From: Flavobacterium sp. CG_23.5
GTDB lineage: Bacteria > Bacteroidota > Bacteroidia > Flavobacteriales > Flavobacteriaceae
DNA length: 64,000 nucleotides
NCBI RefSeq assembly: GCF_017875765.1
Contig: NZ_JAGGNA010000001.1
Span: 2,197,001 to 2,261,000, forward strand
Direction: 5' to 3'
The notes below the pieces were generated by a model. That model ran no database searches, had not been told where the DNA came from, and was given only the letters and a program-made list of their open reading frames with translations. Positions within the stretch are counted from its first letter, which is position 1. Every line of letters begins with the position of its first letter. Below are positions 36,401-43,215 of the stretch, piece after piece. The position numbers were made by a program, and so were the translations under genes.

Positions 36401-36821
36401 CTTTCTGTTCTATCGACGCTAATAGCAATTCGGATTGATTCGCATCATTTGACAATTGTAAAAAATTAGTCAGCTTATCGTTTACTTCGGCAAAATGATT
36501 TCCGATAATGGTTGATGCCTGTTTGTAGTCAATTCCTTTTTGGAGTTTGAACAATTTAAAGATTGGAAACAAAATAAATCGGAACATCAGGAAAACTTCA
36601 ATAGCAACAAAGGTCCAAAACAAAAACCGTCGTCCCATTGGCTTAAGCCAAAGAAAATACTCTACAAAAAGCGTGAACAAAAAATACAACAACCCTAAAC
36701 CGATAAAGAATAATATTCCCCGAATCAGTTCATTGGTATAATACTTTTTGATAAAAGCCTCCAATTTTTGAAAAATAACATTTCCTGTTTCCAAAATTTC
36801 TAACTTATTTGTAATAACCAA
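33495..36821 (-). CDS. DUF4175-family large membrane protein
   Basis: 1108-residue protein. Three membrane segments are near the N-terminus (about residues 35-55, 68-88 and 155-175). Then come a beta-rich periplasmic region (about 200-500), a very long Lys/Glu/Gln coiled coil (about 500-760), and a low-complexity Gly/Lys/Gln stretch (MEKGKKPGEGQKPGDGEKGK). This architecture and the N-terminal sequence match DUF4175, known in Bacteroidota without a firm function; I infer a cell-envelope scaffold. No ATG is available near the expected start: TTG at 36821 or TTG at 36794. A weak parS-like site lies within the gene at 36007-36022. Confidence 0.8.
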   Translation of the reverse strand: MVITNKLEILETGNVIFQKLEAFIKKYYTNELIRGILFFIGLGLLYFLFTLFVEYFLWLKPMGRRFLFWTFVAIEVFLMFRFILFPIFKLFKLQKGIDYKQASTIIGNHFAEVNDKLTNFLQLSNDANQSELLLASIEQKAKTLQPIPFGNAINLNQNKRFLPLALLPVLVLAVFYLSGNSRIISQSLNRVVHFNSPFLPPAPFQFILLNSNLQTEQNKDFILHVKTEGKVVPENATIFIDDESYFMETTKSGDFQFKISKPSKDVMFHVEANGISSEDYELKVITVPSISNFEMILNFPSYLNRRSEFIKGTGNAIIPEGTRVTWKMSTQATQNVVWKDASSVFSFAKAENNFTLSRSILQNTEYQILTSNNKVKNYEKLDYQLSIIKDQFPTIKVSNAPDSLKVEKNYVLGQISDDYGLSKLQVVYYERERPQTAKRGTIVVKSGVYDQFVFTFPGNLPVVQGKSYDYYFEVYDNDAIHRFKSTKSSVFSNRVATEEEKEDQVLKQQNDNINSLEKSLKNQDKQISAIEKIQKSGKEKSNLEFNDQQKVDDFIQRQKQQDEMMKEFAEKMKDNLDKFKTDKKDELKEDLQKRLDKADKDLEKNQKLLDELKSLNDKIKNEDLLDKLEKFKQNSKNQTKNLAQLVELTKRYYVDKKAEQIADKLDKLSEKQDKLSDNEKENKQENQKDINDAFDKIEEDLKDLEKENATLKSPMDIPKDAEKEKSIDEDLKKAAEELQKQNQAKAKPKQKSASKKMKEMSMKMEQSMEGAEKEQLEEDVKMLRQILDNLLAYSLSQEDVMLQFKGLKTGSPSFNKNIKIQQNLKQEFKHVDDSLFAMSLRNPKIADDVTKEIGNVQYNIDKSLETLTESQIPKGLSHQQYAISAANKLADMLSETLANMQMSLSGMGSGKPKPGQGQGMQLPDIIKKQEGLGEKMKAGMEKGKKPGEGQKPGDGEKGKKGSGQNGDNGEDGEGDAKSIMEIYKEQKQLREALQNELNKQGLGGNGQSALEQMKHIEKQLLNKGFKNETLQKILNVKQELLKLNTAIQQQGQENKRESETNKKEFTNQSNALPAALLDYLNSIEILNRQSLPLRSNFNQKVQEYFNKK
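36007..36022 (+). other. Weak parS-like site 5
   Basis: GCCTCCACGTGAAACA matches parS at 13 of 16 positions, with all mismatches at the left end. It lies in the coding region of the DUF4175 gene, again on an FHVE-encoding stretch. It may be fortuitous. Confidence 0.4.
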
Positions 36822-36931
36822 TAAAAGTACTAATTTTTAATTAGAAAATTTACCAATGAGAAAATTAGAAAACGGAGAAATTGTCGGAATTATTGGATTA
36901 CAAACATTTACTCATTGTCTAATTAGAGTTG

Positions 36932-36939
36932 TATCTTTG
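36932..36939 (+). promoter_or_regulatory. Promoter -7 element of gltX
   Basis: TATCTTTG fits TAnnTTTG and ends 16 bp before the gltX ATG. Confidence 0.5.
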
Positions 36940-36955
36940 CAAAAAATCAACAATA

Positions 36956-38461
36956 ATGTCTAAACAAGTTCGGGTGCGTTTTGCACCAAGTCCAACTGGA
37001 CCTTTACATATTGGCGGAGTTCGTACCGCCTTATTCAATTATTTGTTTGCCAAAAAAAATAATGGTGTGTTCTTCCTGAGAATTGAGGATACGGATCAAA
37101 ACCGTTATGTTCCAGGTGCCGAAGAATATATCATGCAAGCACTGGAATGGCTGGGAATTGCACCAGACGAAACGATTGGAAAGAATGAGAAATTTGGTCC
37201 TTATCGTCAAAGCGAAAGAAAACATTTGTACAAAGAATATGCGGATCAATTAATCAATTCCGGTAATGCGTATTATGCGTTTGATACTGCTGAGTCTTTG
37301 GACGCACAAAGAAAACTAGAAGAAGAACAAGGAAATACCTTTATATACAATCATCACAACAGAGAAAAACTAGATACTTCTTTGGTTATTTCTGCTGAAG
37401 AAACGGCTAAAAGAATCGCTAACGGAGAACATTATGTAATCCGTTTTAAAACTCCGGTAAACGAAACATTACATATGCATGACATCATTCGTGGTGACGT
37501 AAAATTTGAAACAAATCTTTTGGATGATAAAGTGTTGTTTAAAAGCGATGGAATGCCAACGTATCATTTAGCCAATATTGTGGATGATCATTTAATGGAA
37601 ACTACCCATGTGATTCGTGGTGAAGAATGGTTGCCATCGATGCCTTTACACGTTTTATTATACAGCGCTTTTGGTTGGGAAGCGCCACAATTTGCCCATT
37701 TACCATTGATTATGAAACCTGTCGGTAACGGAAAATTATCAAAAAGAGATGGTGACAAAATGGGATTCCCTGTATTTCCATTAGATTGGAAAACCGAAGA
37801 AGGCGTTTCATCTGGTTATAGAGAAAAAGGATTTTTCCCCGAAGCAGTTATCAACTTCCTGGCATTATTAGGATGGAACGACGGTACGGAAAAAGAATTA
37901 TATACGCTTGAAGAATTAGTTCAAGCTTTTGATTTGAGCAGAGTTCATAAAGCCGGAGCTAAATTTGATCCGGAAAAAAACAAATGGTTCAATCATCAAT
38001 ATTTGGTAAAACAGAAAGATGAAGATTTGGCGAAAGCCTTCGCTCCTATTTTGATTGAAAAAGGTTTCAACGTTTCTGAAAAAATAGTTACAAAAGTAGT
38101 TTCCTTAATCAAAGAACGCGCACATTTTGTTTCAGAATTTTGGGAACTATGTGATTTCTTTTTTGTGGCTCCAACATCGTATGATGAAAAAGCAAGCAAA
38201 AACTGGAAAACAGAAACACCAGCATTAATGCAGGAATTAATCTCTGTTGTGGAGGAAATAACGGATTTTACGTCCATGAATATCGAAACCATCGTAAAAG
38301 ACTGGATGACGAAAAACGAAATTGGAATGGGAAAAGTAATGCAACCCTTTCGTTTGAGTCTGGTTGGCGCGCTGAAAGGCCCTCACCTATATGATATTGT
38401 TGAAGTAATTGGAAAAGACGAAACGATTAAGAGAATCCAAAACGCAATTGCTACCTTATAA
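36956..38461 (+). CDS. gltX: Glutamyl-tRNA synthetase
   Basis: 501-residue class I synthetase charging tRNA-Glu. HIGH-type motif PSPTGPLHIGGVRTAL is at the N-terminus and the KMSKS-type loop is GKLSKRDGDK. The catalytic-domain segments (FLRIEDTDQNRY, HVIRGEEWLPS) fit GltX. The start at MSKQVRVRFAPS is nine codons inside the open frame and preceded by a -7 element. Monocistronic, with a very strong terminator. Confidence 0.97.
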   Translation: MSKQVRVRFAPSPTGPLHIGGVRTALFNYLFAKKNNGVFFLRIEDTDQNRYVPGAEEYIMQALEWLGIAPDETIGKNEKFGPYRQSERKHLYKEYADQLINSGNAYYAFDTAESLDAQRKLEEEQGNTFIYNHHNREKLDTSLVISAEETAKRIANGEHYVIRFKTPVNETLHMHDIIRGDVKFETNLLDDKVLFKSDGMPTYHLANIVDDHLMETTHVIRGEEWLPSMPLHVLLYSAFGWEAPQFAHLPLIMKPVGNGKLSKRDGDKMGFPVFPLDWKTEEGVSSGYREKGFFPEAVINFLALLGWNDGTEKELYTLEELVQAFDLSRVHKAGAKFDPEKNKWFNHQYLVKQKDEDLAKAFAPILIEKGFNVSEKIVTKVVSLIKERAHFVSEFWELCDFFFVAPTSYDEKASKNWKTETPALMQELISVVEEITDFTSMNIETIVKDWMTKNEIGMGKVMQPFRLSLVGALKGPHLYDIVEVIGKDETIKRIQNAIATL

Positions 38462-38479
38462 AAACAAAAAGAATAAAAA

Positions 38480-38512
38480 AAAGCTTCCAGCCTTTTGAAG
38501 GCTGGAAGCTTT
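38480..38512. terminator. Rho-independent terminator after gltX
   Basis: Perfect 13-bp stem (AAAGCTTCCAGCC / GGCTGGAAGCTTT) with A-runs upstream and T-rich flank. It lies between convergent genes and can serve both. Confidence 0.85.
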
Positions 38513-38533
38513 AAATTAGAACCATTTTTACGC

Positions 38534-40036
38534 TTAGGCTTTAAAGAAAGTTACTTTATAATACTTTTCATTATCAGATTCCATTAACCAAATTCCTTTG
38601 TCAGAAATAATAGTATTAAAAAATAATTTGTTTTTTGAATCTATATTTTTCAAATAATCTGCTACTTTTTTGTTTGTATCGATAGCTACTAAACCATCAT
38701 AATCGAATACTTTGTTTTTATATCCTTCATATTGATAAAAAGAAAGCAAGAAAGCCCTGTAGTCTCCTTTAAATGTATATATCTTATCTTCTTTATAAGA
38801 AATCTTATTTTTATTTAAAATTTTCCCCGTCATTTTATCCAAATAACCATAATGAACATAGTCAAAAGTATTATCCGTTCCAGTTTGAAAAAGTAGATTG
38901 TCATTATACATTGAAAGTTTTGAAAACAAACCCACTAAATAAAATTTATGGTTAAATTCTTTTACATCATCAATTTTATTAATTGATTCCCATATTTTTT
39001 TTCCTGTTTTATCAAACTTAAAAATATAGTACCCAGATGGCGAATTCATATCATTTAATTCTTCTGCTTTAATACCAAACAAACCATAGATATAAACATC
39101 TCCAGTTTTAAAATCCTCACAAAAATTATTAATTGATAAATCATCCATAAAAATAGATGCTGAATTTGTAGCAGTTCTTTTAATATTAATATAAGAAGGA
39201 TCATTAGGGTTATTAGGAAATGTAAATGGCAATCCCTGCACACTTCCTTTGAATCCTCCGTCATTTGAAGAATAAATTAAAAAACTATCTTGTAAATTAA
39301 CGGTGAAAGACTTTTCATTAAGTTTCTTCCCTTCCATATTATAATTTGTTCTATATAAAATAGTTGTTTTATAATCTTTAGAAATAGATTTGGTAATAAT
39401 TTCAAACTTTTCATTATCAACAATATTTGCAACAAACCCTAAATCTACATCTGCCTTTATAAACCCATCTCCTATTAACCTGTTTATCTCCGGCTTTTCA
39501 ATACTTATTCTCTTATTATTTTTTGTGAAGATATCAGTTACATCTAATAAAAGTTGATCTTTTTTAAAATTAATACTGTTTTTGAATTTTTCATCAGTAA
39601 ACCCTAATTCATATTTATCGTTAAAAAATTGAGGCCTAAATACTCTATGATTACTGTTTCTTTGATCTGAAAAATTTAATGAAGGAGTTTCTTTGCCATC
39701 AACAACATATTTGTATGTTTTAGCACCTGAAAATTTTGTGAAATCAACTAATTGAAATGTATTTTCGGTGATTGAAAATGTAGATTCCGCGGTTTCAAAA
39801 TTATCAGCTAAAATTTCTTTTTTTCCATTACTATCATAACTACTAATGTTATTTATCCTTCTGTTAATAGACATAGAAACATATCCACCCTTTTCAATAA
39901 CAATTTTGTCGCTTTTTGTTAGATAATGGTATCGCATTGGAGTGTTGTCCTTTTCAAATTTTTCCTCTACAATCGTGGTTTGAGCATTCATATAAATGCT
40001 AGAAAGTAATACAAAATAAAAAAGTGGCTTCTTCAT
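38534..40036 (-). CDS. Exported protein of unknown function, 500 aa
   Basis: Signal peptide MKKPLFYFVLLSSIYMNAQ followed by a large beta-rich secreted region. Repeated patterns of about 40-50 residues (…YKYVVDGK…, …YYIFKFDKTGKKIW…, …YGYLDKMTGKIL…) resemble beta-propeller-like blades of a type often seen in flavobacterial secreted proteins. No T9SS C-terminal domain, no lipobox and no known catalytic motif are seen. Monocistronic between two terminators. A surface or periplasmic structural role is a guess; function unknown. Confidence 0.6.
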   Translation of the reverse strand: MKKPLFYFVLLSSIYMNAQTTIVEEKFEKDNTPMRYHYLTKSDKIVIEKGGYVSMSINRRINNISSYDSNGKKEILADNFETAESTFSITENTFQLVDFTKFSGAKTYKYVVDGKETPSLNFSDQRNSNHRVFRPQFFNDKYELGFTDEKFKNSINFKKDQLLLDVTDIFTKNNKRISIEKPEINRLIGDGFIKADVDLGFVANIVDNEKFEIITKSISKDYKTTILYRTNYNMEGKKLNEKSFTVNLQDSFLIYSSNDGGFKGSVQGLPFTFPNNPNDPSYINIKRTATNSASIFMDDLSINNFCEDFKTGDVYIYGLFGIKAEELNDMNSPSGYYIFKFDKTGKKIWESINKIDDVKEFNHKFYLVGLFSKLSMYNDNLLFQTGTDNTFDYVHYGYLDKMTGKILNKNKISYKEDKIYTFKGDYRAFLLSFYQYEGYKNKVFDYDGLVAIDTNKKVADYLKNIDSKNKLFFNTIISDKGIWLMESDNEKYYKVTFFKA

Positions 40037-40064
40037 AAATAATTTTAGTTTTTAAGTTAAAAAT

Positions 40065-40101
40065 AGAAATCACTCAAATGTAAAACATTTGAGTGATTTC
40101 T
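40065..40101 (-). terminator. Perfect 16-bp terminator hairpin
   Basis: Arms 40065-40080 and 40086-40101 (core AAATCACTCAAATG) with a 5-base loop lie after the stop of the 40152-40793 gene. Flanks are T-rich on both strands. Confidence 0.85.
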
Positions 40102-40151
40102 ATTTTGATTTTTCCTGATATTTTAATAAAATTTTTCCTATAAGTGTAAAT

Positions 40152-40793
40152 TTATAAATACAGAATAAGCTTTCCGTTAATGATTCCGGGATTTCCTTTG
40201 AAATTTACCCCTAAGTTTTTGCTGTTCAGGTTTTCCAGCATATTGTTTAAACCATATTGATACGAAACATTTGCCCGAAAATGACGAACCCCAAAAGTAA
40301 CTCCAACCGTGGGATAGAAATTAAATTTAGAAATATCAACAATATCTTTGGCCAACAATGTGGTTCCAGAAATGATGTTGTTTTCATTTTCAGCATCAAT
40401 ATTAAATTTTCCATTCACTTGTACTATTGGACCAAACTCCACACTCAAATGATTTTCTATAAATTTATAACTCAACTGCAGCGATATTTGTGCTGATGGC
40501 AATTTATAATTGACCTCTTTATTTGATAAAAAAGGACTTTTAGTAGCGACCTTAAAATTGTTTTCGCTGAACTGCAAGGCATAAACCATATCCCAATCAT
40601 TATAGAAGTTCCCTCTTATGGAAAGCCCAGCGTTCCAACCCATATCTGGCGTGGAATGAAAGTTATTAGTGTTCATTGTGAATTGGTTTACGCCAAAAGT
40701 AATTCCAATTCGATTCGAATCCCGATAATTATATTGGGCAACAACAGCCACTGAAAGGAGAATAAAAACAGTAGTTAAACCTATCTTTTTCAT
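40152..40793 (-). CDS. Predicted outer-membrane beta-barrel protein (porin family)
   Basis: 213-residue exported protein with a signal peptide (MKKIGLTTVFILLSVAVVAQ). The mature part has alternating strands with aromatic girdle residues (GVNQFTMNT, LQLSYKFIENHLSVEFGP, TVGVTFGVRHFRANVSYQYG) and ends GKLILYL. This fits small OprF/Ail-type barrels often annotated as porin family proteins in flavobacteria. No enzyme motif. Monocistronic. Specific role unknown. Confidence 0.7.
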   Translation of the reverse strand: MKKIGLTTVFILLSVAVVAQYNYRDSNRIGITFGVNQFTMNTNNFHSTPDMGWNAGLSIRGNFYNDWDMVYALQFSENNFKVATKSPFLSNKEVNYKLPSAQISLQLSYKFIENHLSVEFGPIVQVNGKFNIDAENENNIISGTTLLAKDIVDISKFNFYPTVGVTFGVRHFRANVSYQYGLNNMLENLNSKNLGVNFKGNPGIINGKLILYL

Positions 40794-40870
40794 GTTTTAA
40801 AATTTAATCAGCGCAAACCTAAAGTTTTTTTGTAATTTAACACTAACTTTTTAATTAAATTATTAATACT

Positions 40871-41869
40871 ATGAACATTACGTTAATTATCTTCCTTGTC
40901 TTTGGATTATTTATCTTACTTTCTTCCTTTTTTACTGTCAAACAACAAACCTCAGTCATTATTGAACGTTTCGGAAAATTTTTAAGTGTCAGACAATCGG
41001 GACTACAACTGAAAATTCCTTTAATTGATCGAATTGCCGGACGCGTTAATCTGAAAATTCAGCAATTAGATGTTATCATCGAAACCAAAACGAAAGACAA
41101 TGTTTTTGTAAAACTAAAAGTTTCGGTGCAATTTATGGTCATCAAAGAAACCGTATATGATGCTTTTTACAAACTCGAATATCCGCATGATCAAATTACT
41201 TCTTATGTATTTGATGTAGTTCGCGCCGAAGTTCCAAAATTAAAACTGGATGATGTTTTTGAAAGAAAAGACGACATTGCCATTGCTGTAAAAAGAGAAT
41301 TGAATGAAGCAATGACCACTTATGGATATACCATAATCAATACATTGGTTACTGATATTGACCCTGATATTCAAGTAAAAAATGCAATGAACAGAATTAA
41401 TGCAGCAGATAGAGAAAAAACGGTAGCAGAATTTGAAGCAGAAGCATCCAGAATTAGAATTGTGGCTAAAGCCAAAGCAGAAGCAGAAAGCAAACGTTTA
41501 CAAGGACAGGGAATTGCGGATCAACGCCGCGAGATTGCAAGAGGTTTAGTAGAAAGTGTAGATGTATTAAACAAAGTTGGGATAAACTCTCAGGAGGCTT
41601 CGGCGCTTATTGTTGTAACTCAACATTATGATACTTTACAGGCTATTGGCGCAGACGCCAACTCTAATTTAATATTACTACCTAATTCTCCTCAAGCCGG
41701 TAGTGACATGCTGAATAATATGGTCGCTTCTTTTAGCGCGTCTAATCAAGTGGGCGAAATGATGAAAAATAAGAATAAAAAGAGAAAACCAAAAGCAGAT
41801 GAACATGATCCTGGTTTTAAAGCTCCTCTCCCACCACAGCCGCCGGAAACACCCGAAATAGAAGAATAA
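40871..41869 (+). CDS. SPFH/band 7 (stomatin/HflK-like) protein
   Basis: 332-residue protein with an N-terminal membrane helix (ITLIIFLVFGLFILLSSFF) followed by the SPFH domain (QTSVIIERFGKFLSVRQSGL, then LVTDIDPDIQVKNAMNRINA) and a charged coiled coil (EAEASRIRIVAKAKAEAESK). The C-terminal Pro/Lys tail (KRKPKADEHDPGF) is unstructured. Such proteins assemble membrane rings that organise microdomains and modulate proteases such as FtsH. Single gene with a terminator; no NfeD partner is next to it. Confidence 0.9.
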   Translation: MNITLIIFLVFGLFILLSSFFTVKQQTSVIIERFGKFLSVRQSGLQLKIPLIDRIAGRVNLKIQQLDVIIETKTKDNVFVKLKVSVQFMVIKETVYDAFYKLEYPHDQITSYVFDVVRAEVPKLKLDDVFERKDDIAIAVKRELNEAMTTYGYTIINTLVTDIDPDIQVKNAMNRINAADREKTVAEFEAEASRIRIVAKAKAEAESKRLQGQGIADQRREIARGLVESVDVLNKVGINSQEASALIVVTQHYDTLQAIGADANSNLILLPNSPQAGSDMLNNMVASFSASNQVGEMMKNKNKKRKPKADEHDPGFKAPLPPQPPETPEIEE

Positions 41870-41880
41870 AAAACATAAAA

Positions 41881-41905
41881 AAAAGAGGCTATTTGCCTCT
41901 TTTTA
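41881..41905. terminator. Terminator hairpin between SPFH and DUF6327 genes
   Basis: AAAAGAGGC pairs with GCCTCTTTT around a short loop. The right arm overlaps the 3' end of the convergent DUF6327-like gene, so it may stop both transcripts. Confidence 0.75.
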
Positions 41906-42185
41906 ATTTTGATACCCATTTAGATATAAATGGAATTGCTTTTGAAACAAACGGAACCGCTTTGGCAACATATGGAATTGCCAAACTGACTAATGGTCCA
42001 TAGGACCCTGAGAAAGCATTTAAAGATGAACCTATAACCCCACTAACAATGTTTTTGGGCGTAAAGCTTTCCTTGGTTTTTTTAATCCCGAAGACTAATT
42101 TTTGATAACTGATTTCTTTTTCAATTCTCAAAATCTCCAGTTCTCTGTCGATTTGAGCGTAGGATGAGTATTTTTTAGTTTCCAT
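41889..42185 (-). CDS. DUF6327-like small membrane-associated protein
   Basis: 98-residue protein with an N-terminal charged helix (SYAQIDRELEILRIEKEISY) and a C-terminal repeat of short hydrophobic stretches (AIPYVAKAVPFVSKAIPFIS), ending with basic residues. I associate this form with DUF6327, found in Bacteroidota beside holin-like and YtxH proteins. It starts 2 bp from the stop of the next gene upstream, so it is the third cistron of a three-gene unit. Likely an envelope-stress or phase-specific membrane protein; function unknown. Confidence 0.6.
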   Translation of the reverse strand: METKKYSSYAQIDRELEILRIEKEISYQKLVFGIKKTKESFTPKNIVSGVIGSSLNAFSGSYGPLVSLAIPYVAKAVPFVSKAIPFISKWVSKLKRGK

Positions 42186-42187
42186 AA

Positions 42188-42538
42188 TTAGTCGTTAAAA
42201 AAGATTTCTGAAAAGTTCTCCAATACTGATCCTTCAAAAAATTTATCCCTAATGGTAAATAAAAGTCCTGTAATGACTAAATATATTCCTCCTACGATTA
42301 AAAATCCAATCGGATAACTATCCATGTATTTCCCAATCGCTAATGCTCCGGCAATAGAACAAAATAATAATACGATGCCAAAACAAATAAAAATCAAGGT
42401 CAATTTAAGAATCATGGTGGTTGATTTCATCGCCACCTTAAAACCCCATAATTTATAATAAGCCACATTGCTTTCCAAGAAAGATTGCATCTGTTCTTGG
42501 ATATGCTCTGTGTTTTCTTTTAATTCTTCAAAAGCCAT
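42188..42538 (-). CDS. Holin-X-like (phage holin superfamily III) membrane protein
   Basis: 116-residue membrane protein with an N-terminal coiled segment (LKENTEHIQEQMQSFLESN) and two hydrophobic helices (LKLTLIFICFGIVLLFCSI and YPIGFLIVGGIYLVITGL). The layout resembles the Actinobacterial Holin-X family, usually not a phage protein in this setting but a small envelope protein. It is flanked by the YtxH gene (39 bp) and the DUF6327 gene (2 bp) on the same strand, forming a stress-type cassette. Function unknown. Confidence 0.6.
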   Translation of the reverse strand: MAFEELKENTEHIQEQMQSFLESNVAYYKLWGFKVAMKSTTMILKLTLIFICFGIVLLFCSIAGALAIGKYMDSYPIGFLIVGGIYLVITGLLFTIRDKFFEGSVLENFSEIFFND

Positions 42539-42577
42539 AAATATATTTTTTAATATAATTAATAATGGTAACTAATA

Positions 42578-42910
42578 TTATTTTTGAAGCTTAGCATTTT
42601 GCTCTTTCAAATCAGCTAATTTTTGCTCTAAAAATGAAATTACATCTTCCGCTTTATGACTCACATTTGAAATCATATCATCATAAGTGTCTTGTAAATT
42701 ATTTTGTTTGAAAAGAGAAATTTTATTTTTCAACTCATCAGATGCATTATCATATTTGAGTTTCAAATTATTTTTGGCATCATCATACCCATCATTAATT
42801 TTTTCTCTAGTTCTGGAACCTTTGTCTGGTGCATATAAAATTCCTAAACCCGCTCCAATAGCTAAACCAGTTACTAAACCCATCAATGTACTTCCAGCTT
42901 TATTCGACAT
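42578..42910 (-). CDS. YtxH-domain general-stress-type protein
   Basis: 110-residue protein opening MSNKAGSTLMGLVTGLAIGA, with a Gly-rich helix and then APDKGSRTREKI, the YtxH hallmark, followed by a long amphipathic coiled coil. YtxH proteins are general-stress proteins of Gram-positive and Bacteroidota bacteria. First cistron of the three-gene unit 42910-41889. Start chosen three codons inside the open frame. The 305-bp upstream spacer (42911-43215) holds only AT-rich DNA and one hairpin (43160-43183). Confidence 0.8.
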   Translation of the reverse strand: MSNKAGSTLMGLVTGLAIGAGLGILYAPDKGSRTREKINDGYDDAKNNLKLKYDNASDELKNKISLFKQNNLQDTYDDMISNVSHKAEDVISFLEQKLADLKEQNAKLQK

Positions 42911-43215
42911 AATTTTCAATTTTTATAGTTAATAACCTAAAGTTACGCATTCTATTAACATAGCGTTGTTAACAAGCCGTTAAATTGCTTTTGATTAGTC
43001 TAAAAAAGCAAATAAAGCGCCTCATTGAATAAAAAATCAACGAACATAAAAGAAGTCATAAAACTTAAAAAGTCGTTTTAAATTCAATTTATATACGTTG
43101 TTTTTGATTGATAAATTTTATGTTTTTTATAATTTTAATAACGAATTACTATAATAACAAAAAGCGTCCTGTTAAGGCGCTTTCGATTGAAAAAATCTAT
43201 ATGGTTAAGCGAGTG

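Noticed and set aside
36847..36928. Possible upstream start for gltX
   Set aside because: The codons before the preferred ATG carry no conserved residues and precede the -7 element.
42188..42538. Prophage holin as evidence for a phage remnant
   Set aside because: No other phage genes are nearby, and the same trio occurs as a stress-type cassette in non-phage contexts.
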